Below are positions 53,937 to 62,500 of a stretch of DNA of 64,000 nucleotides, piece by piece. The notes beneath the pieces were generated by a model, which saw nothing but the letters and a program-made list of their open reading frames with translations, was not told the DNA's origin and made no database searches. The first letter of the stretch is position 1; each line of letters begins with the position of its first letter. The position numbers and the translations under genes are program-made. Source of the DNA: Achromobacter sp. AONIH1 (GTDB lineage: Bacteria; Pseudomonadota; Gammaproteobacteria; Burkholderiales; Burkholderiaceae_B); NCBI RefSeq assembly GCF_002902905.1, contig NZ_CP026124.1:4402001-4466000 (forward strand), read 5' to 3'.

Positions 53937-54323
53937 CTATCTCTGATTGTCCAGCGCCGCGCTGAGCGTGGCCAGCCGGGGGCCCGCCTGCCGGTCGCGG
54001 AACACTTCCACGGTCGCCAGGCGGGATCCTCGCACCACGTCGGTCAGGCGCGTTTCGCATACCAGCGCCAATCCGCCCTGCGGACAGGGCGCGCGATCCC
54101 GGCTTACCGTGGCCACGGGCGGCGCCAGCTGCAGCTCAACCAGCCGGTTCTGCGCCGACATGAGCGCCAGCGCGCGGTCGCGCAGCACGCCATTGTTGGT
54201 GGTGAGCATGCCGGTCGTGCGCATCACGGCGGCCAGCGCCACGCTGACGATGGCCAGCGCGATCAGGATTTCCAGCAGCGTGAATCCCCGCTGCCCGCCG
54301 GCCCCCGCGCTACTGGACCACAT
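53937..54323 (-). CDS. gspI: Type II secretion minor pseudopilin GspI (HxcV-like)
   Basis: A 128-residue pseudopilin. The leader ends GGQRG, then FTLLEILIALAIVSVALAAV, followed by RALALMSAQNRLVELQLAPP, typical of GspI. The C-terminal half is short and beta-rich. Its start overlaps the gspH end by 14 bases. It acts in the periplasmic pseudopilus tip. Confidence 0.87.
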   Translation of the reverse strand: MWSSSAGAGGQRGFTLLEILIALAIVSVALAAVMRTTGMLTTNNGVLRDRALALMSAQNRLVELQLAPPVATVSRDRAPCPQGGLALVCETRLTDVVRGSRLATVEVFRDRQAGPRLATLSAALDNQR

Positions 54324-54801
54324 AGCGTCCGCCGCCGGTGCGCCGCAAGACCACTTCGGCCGCGCCGTTGGAGAGTTTCAGCTGCCAGGGCTCGCCGAAC
54401 CATTCGCCATCCAGCGTCACCGGCCTGGCGGGCGTCACGCGCACCTCGCCCGATTGCCAGCGCTGCGGGCGCAGCGTGGCGTCGCGTTCGAAGGCGTCCA
54501 GCCGCGTCATGTCCAGCGTCGGCGCGGCGTCGTCCAGCGCCCAGGTGCCGCGCGTGTAACGGTAGCCGGACAGATCCGCCTGCCAGGCGATGGGCCGGCC
54601 GTCGGCGCGCGCTTCCTGCTGCGCGGTCTGCATGCGCAGCGCCAGCTGCTGAGCGTCGTCGCGCAGCCTGCGGGCCGGATCGGAACGGATGGACAGGCCC
54701 AGTGCGGCCGTGGCGATGCCGACGATGACCAGCACCACCATGACCTCGACCAGCGTGAATCCCTGCTGGCCTGCTGTGTCGCGCGGAGGATTCCTGGGCA
54801 T
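54310..54801 (-). CDS. gspH: Type II secretion minor pseudopilin GspH (HxcU-like)
   Basis: A 163-residue pseudopilin. The leader ends GQQG, then FTLVEVMVVLVIVGIATAAL, followed by LRDDAQQLALRMQTAQQEAR and a beta domain ending GGRYVVQ. There is no strong ribosome-binding site at ATG 54801, but the next upstream codons do not extend a leader. It is the first of the H-I-J-C set. The major pseudopilin GspG and the ATPase, secretin and platform genes are not in the window. Confidence 0.85.
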   Translation of the reverse strand: MPRNPPRDTAGQQGFTLVEVMVVLVIVGIATAALGLSIRSDPARRLRDDAQQLALRMQTAQQEARADGRPIAWQADLSGYRYTRGTWALDDAAPTLDMTRLDAFERDATLRPQRWQSGEVRVTPARPVTLDGEWFGEPWQLKLSNGAAEVVLRRTGGGRYVVQ

Positions 54802-54943
54802 GGCGGATGGGCTCGAACGGGGGCTGGACGGTGACGGGGCGGCCACGCCGGCTGCGCGCGGCGGGCAGGTGACGAAAATCGTAGCGACCCCATATGAAGG
54901 ATTTGCGTCCGCGGCGACAGATTCGCCTGCGCGCGCGGCCGTT

Positions 54944-55522
54944 TCACTGCGCGCGTGGCGGCGTCGGACAGGCCAGCCTGTGCGCATACCCCGCCATGTG
55001 CCGGCCTGCATCGCGCAGGTGCCGCTGCACGATGCGCGACGACAGGCCGTAGCGCGAGGCCGCCGCGCTTTGCGGCAGCCCTTCGATGCGCACGTCGATG
55101 TACACGGCGCGCTGCTGCCTGGGCAGCGTGTCCACTTCCCGAAGGAAGTCGCGCAATGAGGAACGCGCCTGCGCGATCTGCTGCGGGCCGGGCGCGCCGT
55201 CCTCGACCTCGTCCGGTTCGAGCTCGGGACCGCCCGCGCGCCGCAACTGCTCGGCGCGCAGGCGGTCGATGGCGATGTTGCAGGCCATGCGGAACAGGTA
55301 GGCGCCGGGGTTGACGACGCCCGCCGCGCCACCCGGCTCCGGCGCCGGCCCATCCGCCAGGCGCAGCCAGGCGTCGTGCAGGCTGTCGGAAGCCAGGTCT
55401 TCGCAGCCCAGGCGGGCGCGCAGGCGGCCGATCAGCCGCGCGTAATTGGCGACCAGGAAATCGCTCAGACAGGCCCGGACATCGCCGGACGCGGAGGGGC
55501 GGCGGGCGGGCGTGACCGTCAT
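54944..55522 (-). CDS. ECF sigma factor, FecI/VreI-like (second copy)
   Basis: A 192-residue ECF sigma factor. Region 2 (about 15-90) has FLVANYARLIGRLRARLGCEDLASDSLHDAWLRL (split) and YLFRMACNIAIDRLR. Region 4 (about 120-185) has LPRQQRAVYIDVRIEGLPQSAAASRYGL. It shares the plan of the VreI-like factor at 58.1-58.6 kb (RLGC-x-D-x-ASD; GLPQ-x-x-x-A), so it is a paralogue. ATG 55522 is preferred to an upstream GTG. It lacks an adjacent FecR gene of its own. Likely driver of the downstream gsp genes. Confidence 0.85.
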   Translation of the reverse strand: MTVTPARRPSASGDVRACLSDFLVANYARLIGRLRARLGCEDLASDSLHDAWLRLADGPAPEPGGAAGVVNPGAYLFRMACNIAIDRLRAEQLRRAGGPELEPDEVEDGAPGPQQIAQARSSLRDFLREVDTLPRQQRAVYIDVRIEGLPQSAAASRYGLSSRIVQRHLRDAGRHMAGYAHRLACPTPPRAQ

Positions 55523-55562
55523 GCCGATGCTGTCCGTCGGACGGGAGCGCGATGCCACGGCG

Positions 55563-56189
55563 TCAACGCGCGCCGGCCAGGCCCGCGTTCACCGCGTAGC
55601 CCGCAACGCCTCGCGCAAGCGGGCGCTGTCCGGTGCCGGCCGGACTCCTGGCTGCCCGCTTGCGCACTGCCCAGCTCGGCGGCGTCAGCAAGCCGTCGTC
55701 CAGCGCCTGGTGCAGCACCTGCACGATCTCCGGGCGCCGGCCGATCAGGTCCAGCTCCCGGTCCAGGTCGGCCTCCTCGTCGGCGCCCAGCCCCTGCGTC
55801 AGGCCGGCGAACCAACGGAACAGCAGGTTGTAGGCGATCTGCTCCAGGAAGTAGCGGCGGCTGCCCACCGGATACAGCAGCTGCAGGATGAAGGCGCGGC
55901 ACAGCACCGCCGCGTCGGTGCGCAGCGCCAGCTGCGCGACGGCCCGCTCCAGCATGGCGGCATGGCCGCGCAGCACGTCGTCCACGTGTTCGCGCAGGCC
56001 CACCAGGGGATGCCTGGGCGGCACGAAGCGGGTGAGCTGAACCTGCCCCATCCAGGCCTCGTGCGACACCACCCACACCCAGGGCGAGCCATAGCGCGAC
56101 ACCGACACCGGAACGCGGCGGGCGCTATCCAGCACTTTGGACAGCTTGCGGTCCAGTTCCAACATACTCACGGTGACGATGGCTGACAC
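55563..56189 (-). CDS. Phd-like domain fused to IS5-transposase-derived (DUF772-like) domain, copy 2
   Basis: A 208-residue protein. Residues about 8-45 read ELDRKLSKVLDSARRVPVSV, then SRYGSPWVWVVSH, the beta-alpha layout of Phd/YefM antitoxins (helix, P-V-x-V-x-R-x-G-x-P). Residues about 85-165 hold LILQLLYPV-type and YFLEQIAYNLLFRWFAGLTQ, the N-terminal signature of IS5-group transposases. No DDE catalytic domain follows. GTG 56189 is chosen because AAGGAG lies 6 nt upstream. It is paralogous to the neighbour at 56278. Possible DNA-binding regulator inside the Vre-like locus; function unknown. Confidence 0.72.
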   Translation of the reverse strand: MSAIVTVSMLELDRKLSKVLDSARRVPVSVSRYGSPWVWVVSHEAWMGQVQLTRFVPPRHPLVGLREHVDDVLRGHAAMLERAVAQLALRTDAAVLCRAFILQLLYPVGSRRYFLEQIAYNLLFRWFAGLTQGLGADEEADLDRELDLIGRRPEIVQVLHQALDDGLLTPPSWAVRKRAARSPAGTGQRPLARGVAGYAVNAGLAGAR

Positions 56190-56277
56190 GGCGATCTCCT
56201 TGCAGGGGTCCGGCAGGGGCCGGCATTGCGGTCTTTCTCTAAGACGATTCCTAGAAGAAAAATCCGCCAAATCCGTC

Positions 56278-56865
56278 TCAACCGCCCCGCACGCTGCGGG
56301 CCCGCCACTCCCTCAACAAAGCCTGGTTCAGCGGTATGCCGGTAGCCTGCGCGATCGGCGCCACCGGCGCGCCGAGCAGCAGTTCCTCCAGGATGGCCAC
56401 CAGCTCGGCGCTGGCCAGCACGCGCTCCAGCGAATATCCAAATTCCTGCGGCGTCCAGATCTGCTGGTCCAGGGACAGGCCGACGAACCAGCGGAATAGC
56501 AGGTTGCAGGAGATCTGCTCATGCAGCGCGGCCTCGGTTTCCAGTCCGTACAGCAGCTGCACCGCCAGCGCCCGCAGCAGCGGCTGCGCCTCGATGCGCA
56601 GCATGGCCCGCAGCGCCGCCGCATGCAGGCGCGGCTGGCGCTCGCGCATCGCCATGTCCAGATGCTGGCGCACGGCGGCCAGCGGATGGCCGGCCGGATT
56701 GAAGTCGATGCGGCGCGTATTGCGGGTCCAGACTTCGTGCGAGACGATCCAGACCCAGGGCGAGCCATAGCGGTGCACCGACACGGGATGCTCCCAGGCG
56801 GAATCCACCACGGCCGACAGGTTTTCCTTCAGCTCTCGTATGCCTATGTTCGGTTTGCGCGACAC
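56278..56865 (-). CDS. Phd-like domain fused to IS5-transposase-derived (DUF772-like) domain, copy 1
   Basis: A 195-residue protein with NIGIRELKENLSAVVDSAWE, then HPVSVHRYGSPWVWIVSHEVW, a convincing Phd/YefM-like antitoxin fold pattern in the first 50 residues. Residues about 100-160 contain LLRALAVQLLYGLETEAALH and EQISCNLLFRWFVGLSLDQQ, the start signature of IS5/IS1182-type transposases. The last 35 residues (ATGIPLNQALLREWRARS) look like a small helix-turn-helix. GTG 56865 follows GGAGAG; an ATG at 56880 is possible. Not a mobile element: no terminal repeats or catalytic domain seen. Confidence 0.72.
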   Translation of the reverse strand: MSRKPNIGIRELKENLSAVVDSAWEHPVSVHRYGSPWVWIVSHEVWTRNTRRIDFNPAGHPLAAVRQHLDMAMRERQPRLHAAALRAMLRIEAQPLLRALAVQLLYGLETEAALHEQISCNLLFRWFVGLSLDQQIWTPQEFGYSLERVLASAELVAILEELLLGAPVAPIAQATGIPLNQALLREWRARSVRGG

Positions 56866-57017
56866 TGCTGCTCTCTCCATCGCGCAGCCGCGGCCCGCGC
56901 CTGCCTGGCGCTCTGCTACCGGGTCTGCATGGGTAGGACGAGTTTCGCGGCGCAAAACCGACATGGCGCAGGCAGGTCCGCGCGGCTGGCCCATGAGCCG
57001 GCGCGCGGGGCGCCCGC

Positions 57018-58004
57018 TCAGCTGAGCAGGACGACGTTGCCGGGCAGCCGCGTGGCGTTCAGGCCAAAGGCGCGCTCGATCTGCACCAGCACCTTCTCCA
57101 TGTCGCGGATCTCGAAGCGGCCGCTCATGGCGCTGGCGCCGCGCTTGCCGTCCAGCAGCACCACGTGGCCGCGCCGGTAGCGGTTGATCTCGGCCACCAC
57201 GGCCGGCAGCGGCGTCTGGCGGAACACCAGCGCGCCCTGCCGCCAGGCCGAGGTCTCATCGGGGTCTATCGTCTGGATCGCGCCCACCTGCTCGCGGTCG
57301 TAGCTGACCTGCTGGCGCGGCGCCAGGACCAGCTCGCCGCCCGCGTGCGACAGCGCGACCTCGCCGCCGACGCAGGTCAGGCAGACGCTGCTGCCGGTGC
57401 GACGCAGCTCGAACTTCGCCTGGCTGGCGCTGGCCTTGCCGGCGCCGGCCAGCACCGTGACCTTGCGGTCGGGCGCCAGCGCCTCGAAGGCCGCTTCGCC
57501 CGTGATCAGCTCCATGCCCAGCGCGCCCGCCACATCCGGCCGCAGGGCGATGCTGGTCTGCGTGTTCATGTCGACCTGCACCTGCCGGTCCAGGCCGAAC
57601 TGGCGGCGCCCGCCGGTGTCGGTGCGGTAGTCTGCGTCCCACTCATCGAACGAGCGCCACAGGCCGAACGGCGGCGCCACCACCGCGGCGATGGCGGCGG
57701 CGGCCGTGCCGCCCAGCGCCGTGCCCAGGAACGCGCGGCGGCCCCAGGCGCGGGCAACCGGGCGCTCGTGGGACGCCCGCGCCGTCTGCCGCTGCAACTG
57801 TTGCGCGGCGGGTCCCACCTGGTTCCAGAACCGCAGTTCCAGCGCGAAGGCGGCGGCATGCGCCTCGCTGGCCGCGCACCACAGCTTCAAGGCCTCGGCG
57901 TCATGCAGCGTGGCCTGGCCGGAGGCCAGCAGCCTTATCCAGGCACGGGCCTGGCGCTCGATGTCCGCCTGTCTGCGTCGGGCGTCGCGGGATGCACTCT
58001 TCAT
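57018..58004 (-). CDS. vreR: FecR/VreR-like anti-sigma regulator
   Basis: A 328-residue protein. The cytoplasmic DUF4880 domain (about 12-55) has ERQARAWIRLLASGQATLHDAEALKLWCAAS (split). A hydrophobic segment after GRRAFLGTALGG (about 88-110) spans the membrane. The FecR domain (about 125-225) has FGLDRQVQVDMNTQTSIAL and FELRRTGSSVCLTCVGGEV, and a C-terminal secretin-N/STN-like part (about 255-325) has LPAVVAEINRYRRGHVVL. It relays a periplasmic signal to the sigma factor encoded just upstream. Confidence 0.88.
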   Translation of the reverse strand: MKSASRDARRRQADIERQARAWIRLLASGQATLHDAEALKLWCAASEAHAAAFALELRFWNQVGPAAQQLQRQTARASHERPVARAWGRRAFLGTALGGTAAAAIAAVVAPPFGLWRSFDEWDADYRTDTGGRRQFGLDRQVQVDMNTQTSIALRPDVAGALGMELITGEAAFEALAPDRKVTVLAGAGKASASQAKFELRRTGSSVCLTCVGGEVALSHAGGELVLAPRQQVSYDREQVGAIQTIDPDETSAWRQGALVFRQTPLPAVVAEINRYRRGHVVLLDGKRGASAMSGRFEIRDMEKVLVQIERAFGLNATRLPGNVVLLS

Positions 58005-58115
58005 GACGATTCTCTCTGTACGGCGATGCCGGCATGGAGCGGCGGCGCGCCGTTATTCCCCTTGCTACCCCTATGACGGTTCTCGCAGCCGGAATCCGCC
58101 TTGGGGATGCGTTTT

Positions 58116-58631
58116 TTATGGTGACAATAAATTACGGACGCGCGTCGCACAGTGCTCGTGCGCGCTGCGCAATTCGCGCTCCACGGTGCGCAACGACACG
58201 CCCATGCGCGTCGCCACCTCGGCCTGCGGCAGTCCTTCCAGCCGCACGGCCAACAGCACCCCGCGCTGACGCTCGGACAGCTCGCCCATGACCCGCACCA
58301 GCGTGTCCAGTTCCTCGCGGCCTTGCGCCGTCTGCGCCGGACCGGGCGCGGGGTCGGGCAAGGCGAGCAAGGCCTCGGCCTCGCTGGAGGTGAGCCGGCG
58401 GTTTTCGGCGCGCTGCTGGTCCACCGCCACATTGACCGCCATCCGCAGCAGGTACGCGCCCGGGCTGTCGACCGGCCCCAGTTCGTCCTTGCCCTCCAGC
58501 CGCAGCCAGGTGTCCTGCAAGGCGTCGCTGGCCATGTCGGCGCAGCCCAGGCGCCGCGTCAGGCGCGCCTTGAGATCGTCGTAGCGCTGCAGCATGAAAT
58601 CGCGCAGTACGGCCAGGCTGGAAGGCATCAT
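58116..58631 (-). CDS. vreI: ECF sigma factor, VreI-like
   Basis: A 171-residue FecI-type sigma factor. Region 2 has LTRRLGCADMASDALQDTWLRL and YLLRMAVNVAVDQQRAENRR (about 25-80). Region 4 has LSERQRGVLLAVRLEGLPQAEVATRMGVSLRTVERELR (split; about 118-155). It would be released by the FecR-like protein encoded next, 111 bp downstream. The STN protein gene lies upstream, giving the A-I-R order of P. aeruginosa vreA-vreI-vreR. Confidence 0.88.
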   Translation of the reverse strand: MMPSSLAVLRDFMLQRYDDLKARLTRRLGCADMASDALQDTWLRLEGKDELGPVDSPGAYLLRMAVNVAVDQQRAENRRLTSSEAEALLALPDPAPGPAQTAQGREELDTLVRVMGELSERQRGVLLAVRLEGLPQAEVATRMGVSLRTVERELRSAHEHCATRVRNLLSP

Positions 58632-58648
58632 GGATCCGGGTCAGGCGC

Positions 58649-59356
58649 TTAGCGAATGACGCAGGCGCGGTCGTGGTCGGCCGACTGCGGCACGATCAGC
58701 ATCACGAAAGGCTGCGCCAGGCCCTCGGGCGGCGCCTTGCCCAGGGCGATGCCGTTCAGCGCCTGCGTGATCGCCTCGTCGCGGTCCGCGTCGCCGCTGG
58801 AATCCAGCAGATGGGCGTCCCGCACCCGTCCCTGCTCCGACACGCCAAAGCTCACCGCCGCCCGGAAACTGCCCACGGCCAGCGCCGGCAGGCCGCAGAG
58901 CGCATCGCGCACTCCGGCCTGGATCAGGCCGTAGTAACTGCGATAGAACGACCCGGTGGGATTTGCCGGCCGCCGCGCGACGGCCGGCGCGGCCGGCTCG
59001 GGCTGCAGCACCACGGCGTTCGTCGCGGTGTACTCGGCGACCAGGCCAGAACCTTCGATCAGCATGCGCAAGGCAGCCTCCGGCGTATGGATTCCCTTCA
59101 CGGCGGCCGAACGCCGCCCCACGGTCAACGCTGCGCGATACACCACCGATCCGCCCGTCACATTGCTGTACTGTTCCAGCGCGGCCTGCAGCGGCTGGGC
59201 GGGAATGTCGAAGGCGAAAATGGGCCGAGGCTCGGGCGGCGCCTCCGCGGCCAGCGCGCGCCAGCAACAGGCCGCCAGCAACAGCAGCGCCGGCCAGCGG
59301 CGCGCGCGCCATAGTGTGCGCGTGCAGCGGGCCGCCTTCGAACGCCAAAAAAACAT
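58649..59356 (-). CDS. vreA: VreA-like STN-domain protein
   Basis: A 235-residue exported protein. The signal region includes LWRARRWPALLLLAACCWRALA. An STN domain (about 47-118) has FAFDIPAQPLQAALEQYSNV, IHTPEAALRMLIEGSGL and YTATNAVVLQP. A C-terminal TonB-like or pore-adaptor domain (about 150-235) has SFGVSEQGRVRDAHLLDSSGD and IGL-type strands. There is no outer-membrane barrel, as in VreA of P. aeruginosa, where the STN domain signals to VreR. ATG 59356 is preceded by GGGGGG. Confidence 0.8.
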   Translation of the reverse strand: MFFWRSKAARCTRTLWRARRWPALLLLAACCWRALAAEAPPEPRPIFAFDIPAQPLQAALEQYSNVTGGSVVYRAALTVGRRSAAVKGIHTPEAALRMLIEGSGLVAEYTATNAVVLQPEPAAPAVARRPANPTGSFYRSYYGLIQAGVRDALCGLPALAVGSFRAAVSFGVSEQGRVRDAHLLDSSGDADRDEAITQALNGIALGKAPPEGLAQPFVMLIVPQSADHDRACVIR

Positions 59357-59544
59357 ACCCCCCCACGCCGCACGCACGCGGTGCGCTTGCTGCCCCCAAG
59401 GACGGAGCGCCACGCGCCTGCCGCGCAAGCGCCCCGCCCATGCCGCGTCCGGCGGGCCGGGAGCCGGCCGGACGCGGTGGCGATCGGTGAACAGGCAATG
59501 TAGTAATGGCGTATGACTGCCGCGTGACAGGAACGGCGCCCGCT

Positions 59545-62500
59545 TCAGCCTCCCGACAGCCTGCGCCGTTCGGCGTCCGTGAGCCTTGCCCGCTGCGCTT
59601 CCGGGATGTCGCCGTTGCCCAGCATCTGGAAGACGCTGCGCGGGTCGTAGCCGCTGGCGCTGCCGTCGCGCCGTGGCGGCTGTCCGGCGGGCGCCGCGCC
59701 CTCCCCGGTCGCTCCGGACGCCGGCTCGTTGCCGTAGCCCAGGATCTGCACCGAGATGATGGACGGCAGGTTCTGGCGCGCGGATGCCTGCTGTTGCCGC
59801 GTCATATCCTGTGCGCTTTGCGTGGCCGACGACGCGGCCGAGCTGGCCGAGGTCAGCGCGCCGGTGTTCACCGTCGCCGTCGCCGGGATGCCCTTGGATT
59901 CGCCCTGGACCTGGATGTTGGCGGCATTGACCACGTGCAGCGCGGCGATGTTGATGTTGCCCGACACGCGGATGCCGGCCTCGCCCGGATCCACCGTGCC
60001 CAGCGGCGCGACCAGGTCGACGTCGCCCTTGGGCACTTCCGGGATCGGATTCAGCGTGCTGATGCCGGCGCCGGTGCTGGGCACCGTCGGCGACAGGCTG
60101 ACGTTGCCCACGGCGTCGTACAGCCGGCGCTGCGGCGTGTAGACCACCGTGCTCTTGGCGCCTCGGCCGCTGTTGATGTCGCCTTCCGCCGACCAGCCCA
60201 TGATGTGGCCGCCGAACGTGGTCATGACCCGGCTCTGCCCCAGCAGGATGCTGCCCTTGGCGTACATCTGGATGTCGCCCGCGCCCTGCGTCACCACGCC
60301 GGCGGTCGACGGCGGCGCCATCCCTTCCACGCCGAAGATCATCTTGCCGCCCGGCGCCAGCAGGTGGATCGGACCGCCGAACAGCGTCTGGATGCCGGAG
60401 CCGCCGAACAGGGTGATGTCGCCCTGGTAGCGGATCGGGCGGCCCTGCGCGTCGGCTTCGGGGAACAGCGAGGCGATGGCCTGCCGGCCGCGCACGTAGC
60501 TGCCGGGGCGCGGCCCCGCCGCGTCGTTGTACTCGCGCCCGCCCTGGGTCAGCTCGGCGTAGTAGACCTGGCGCAGGAAGATGCGCTGCTGCTCCGGCGG
60601 CAGCGCGTCGAAGTAGGCGCGCGCCTGGTCGGCCGGGCCGTCGTAGCCTTGGAACGCGCGCAGCCAGTCGGCCAGTTCGCGCTCGTAGGTCTTGATGGCC
60701 TTGCCTGGCTGGCTGGCCAGGGTCTGGCCGGGGTCGGCGCGATTGGCGGGGTCGAGGTAGCGCCGGGCGAAGGCGGTGTAGTCGCCCTCGCCGCCGACGC
60801 TGACGACGATGCCGGCGCCGCCCTTGCCGGTGGCGGGCTTGCCGTCGATCAGGCCGACGCTGCCCAGGCGGCCCCTGTCTTCCTGTGTCAGGTTGCGGCC
60901 GGCGATGATCTCCAGCCAGCCCGGCCCGGCAATATCGACATTGGCGTAGAGAATGTCGCGGCCGGCGGCGATCCGGGAAACGTCGTTGGGTCGCTGGTTG
61001 AGGATCAGGCCCTTGAGGTTGACGATGTCGCGGCCAGCCTGGATCCAAGCCGGACGGGCGGCGCGATACTGATTGCCATCGATGGACGTCACCAGGCTGC
61101 CTGTCTGCAGGCCAACGATGTCCATGCCCGCGTAGTAGCGGGCGATGCCGGCGTCGGACTGCGGCGCCCGTCCTGCCGCCGTGTCGAGCCCGAAAGCGAA
61201 CAAGGCGCCGGGAGGCGCGATGGCGTTGGTCTTCCGGATGGCCGACCCGCCGACATTCCATTCGACGAGATAGGCGGGCCGCTCCGGCGTCGGCATGACG
61301 GCGGGGGCCGCGCCCGACATTTCAGTCGGCATGCCGCCAGCGTTGAGCGAACGGGCGGCGAACAGTTCCACCCGGCCGTTGGGGCCCGGCGCGAAGGTCC
61401 ACGCCGCGCCGGCCGTATCCTTCCGGGGAGCGTAGTAGATGCTGCCGGCCGATGCGACCGCACTGAAGCGGGACGGATAGAGAAAACTCTCGCCCATCAA
61501 CCCGCTGTTGAACATCAATGGAAATGCGTTGGTGCCGTCGACATGCTGAGTCGAGATCGGCGTCAGCGATCCGCCGGCGGCATGAAGGTCGATGCTCGTG
61601 CGATCGGTCCACAAGCTGAACCAGCTCTGCGCGCCGCCGCCGATTTCCGTGCCGCCGCTGATGAGGCGCGTACCGCCAAGAGGCCGGTTGCGGCCGGCGT
61701 CGCCGACGCCACCCAGCACCAGATCGCTGTTCGTTGACAGGCGCGCCGTGGCGTCCCCCGGCACAATGACTATGCCCCCCGAGGGCAGGCCCAGCGTCGG
61801 TGAATCCGTATTCATGGGCCGCGAATCCGACGGATCGGGCACCATCCGCATGGGATCCACACGCCCGATGCTACGTGCAGACACGTCCAGAGCGCCGCGC
61901 AGGTTCGTCAGCACGCCGTTCATGTCGCTCGTGACCCCGCCATTGACGGCGCCGGCGGCATCGTAGCTGGACGTCGCCACGGGATTCAACGCGCCGTTCA
62001 CCTTCAGGCTGAGGTCTCCCCCGCCCGTCGTGACGCGGGCGCCGTCCGGCGTGATCCGTCCCGTGCTTCCCACCGCCAGCACCAGGCCGTCGCTATAAGG
62101 GAAACGGAAGGAGGATGTGCTGCCGGGCTTTCTCTGGATCCCCGCATCGCCGCCCACCGCGACATCCACATTGCCGCCGCCCAGCGCGCCAATGCCGGTG
62201 AAGCCTTCTATCGTGACGCCCGGCTGGCGAATGGAAGAATAGAACGCGGTCGGCACATACGTGCCGAAATTGATCCACCACGCGGTGCGCTGCCCCAGGT
62301 CCTCGCCGCCCTGCCGCCACAGCCAGGTACCCGTGTAGCCTCCGCTCATCCAGCCCGATCCGCGCTTGTCGGACAGCTCCGGCCCGCTGGCGATGCCCCG
62401 GGTGGCGGCACGCATATTGCCCTGCACGCCGATATAGACGTTGCCGCCCTGCTCCGGGTACCAGGCGGCGTACTGACCGCCCGTCACCAGCGGTTCGTAG

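Noticed and set aside
55563..56880. Degenerate insertion sequence
   Set aside because: Only the transposase N-terminal signature is present, in two intact paralogous genes with their own ribosome-binding sites and an added Phd-like domain; no terminal inverted repeats or catalytic domain were seen.
59357..61261. Upstream extension of the VreA-like frame into the FHA-like gene
   Set aside because: The extension overlaps the FHA-like coding sequence out of frame and would bury the signal peptide; the ATG at 59356 is the sensible start.
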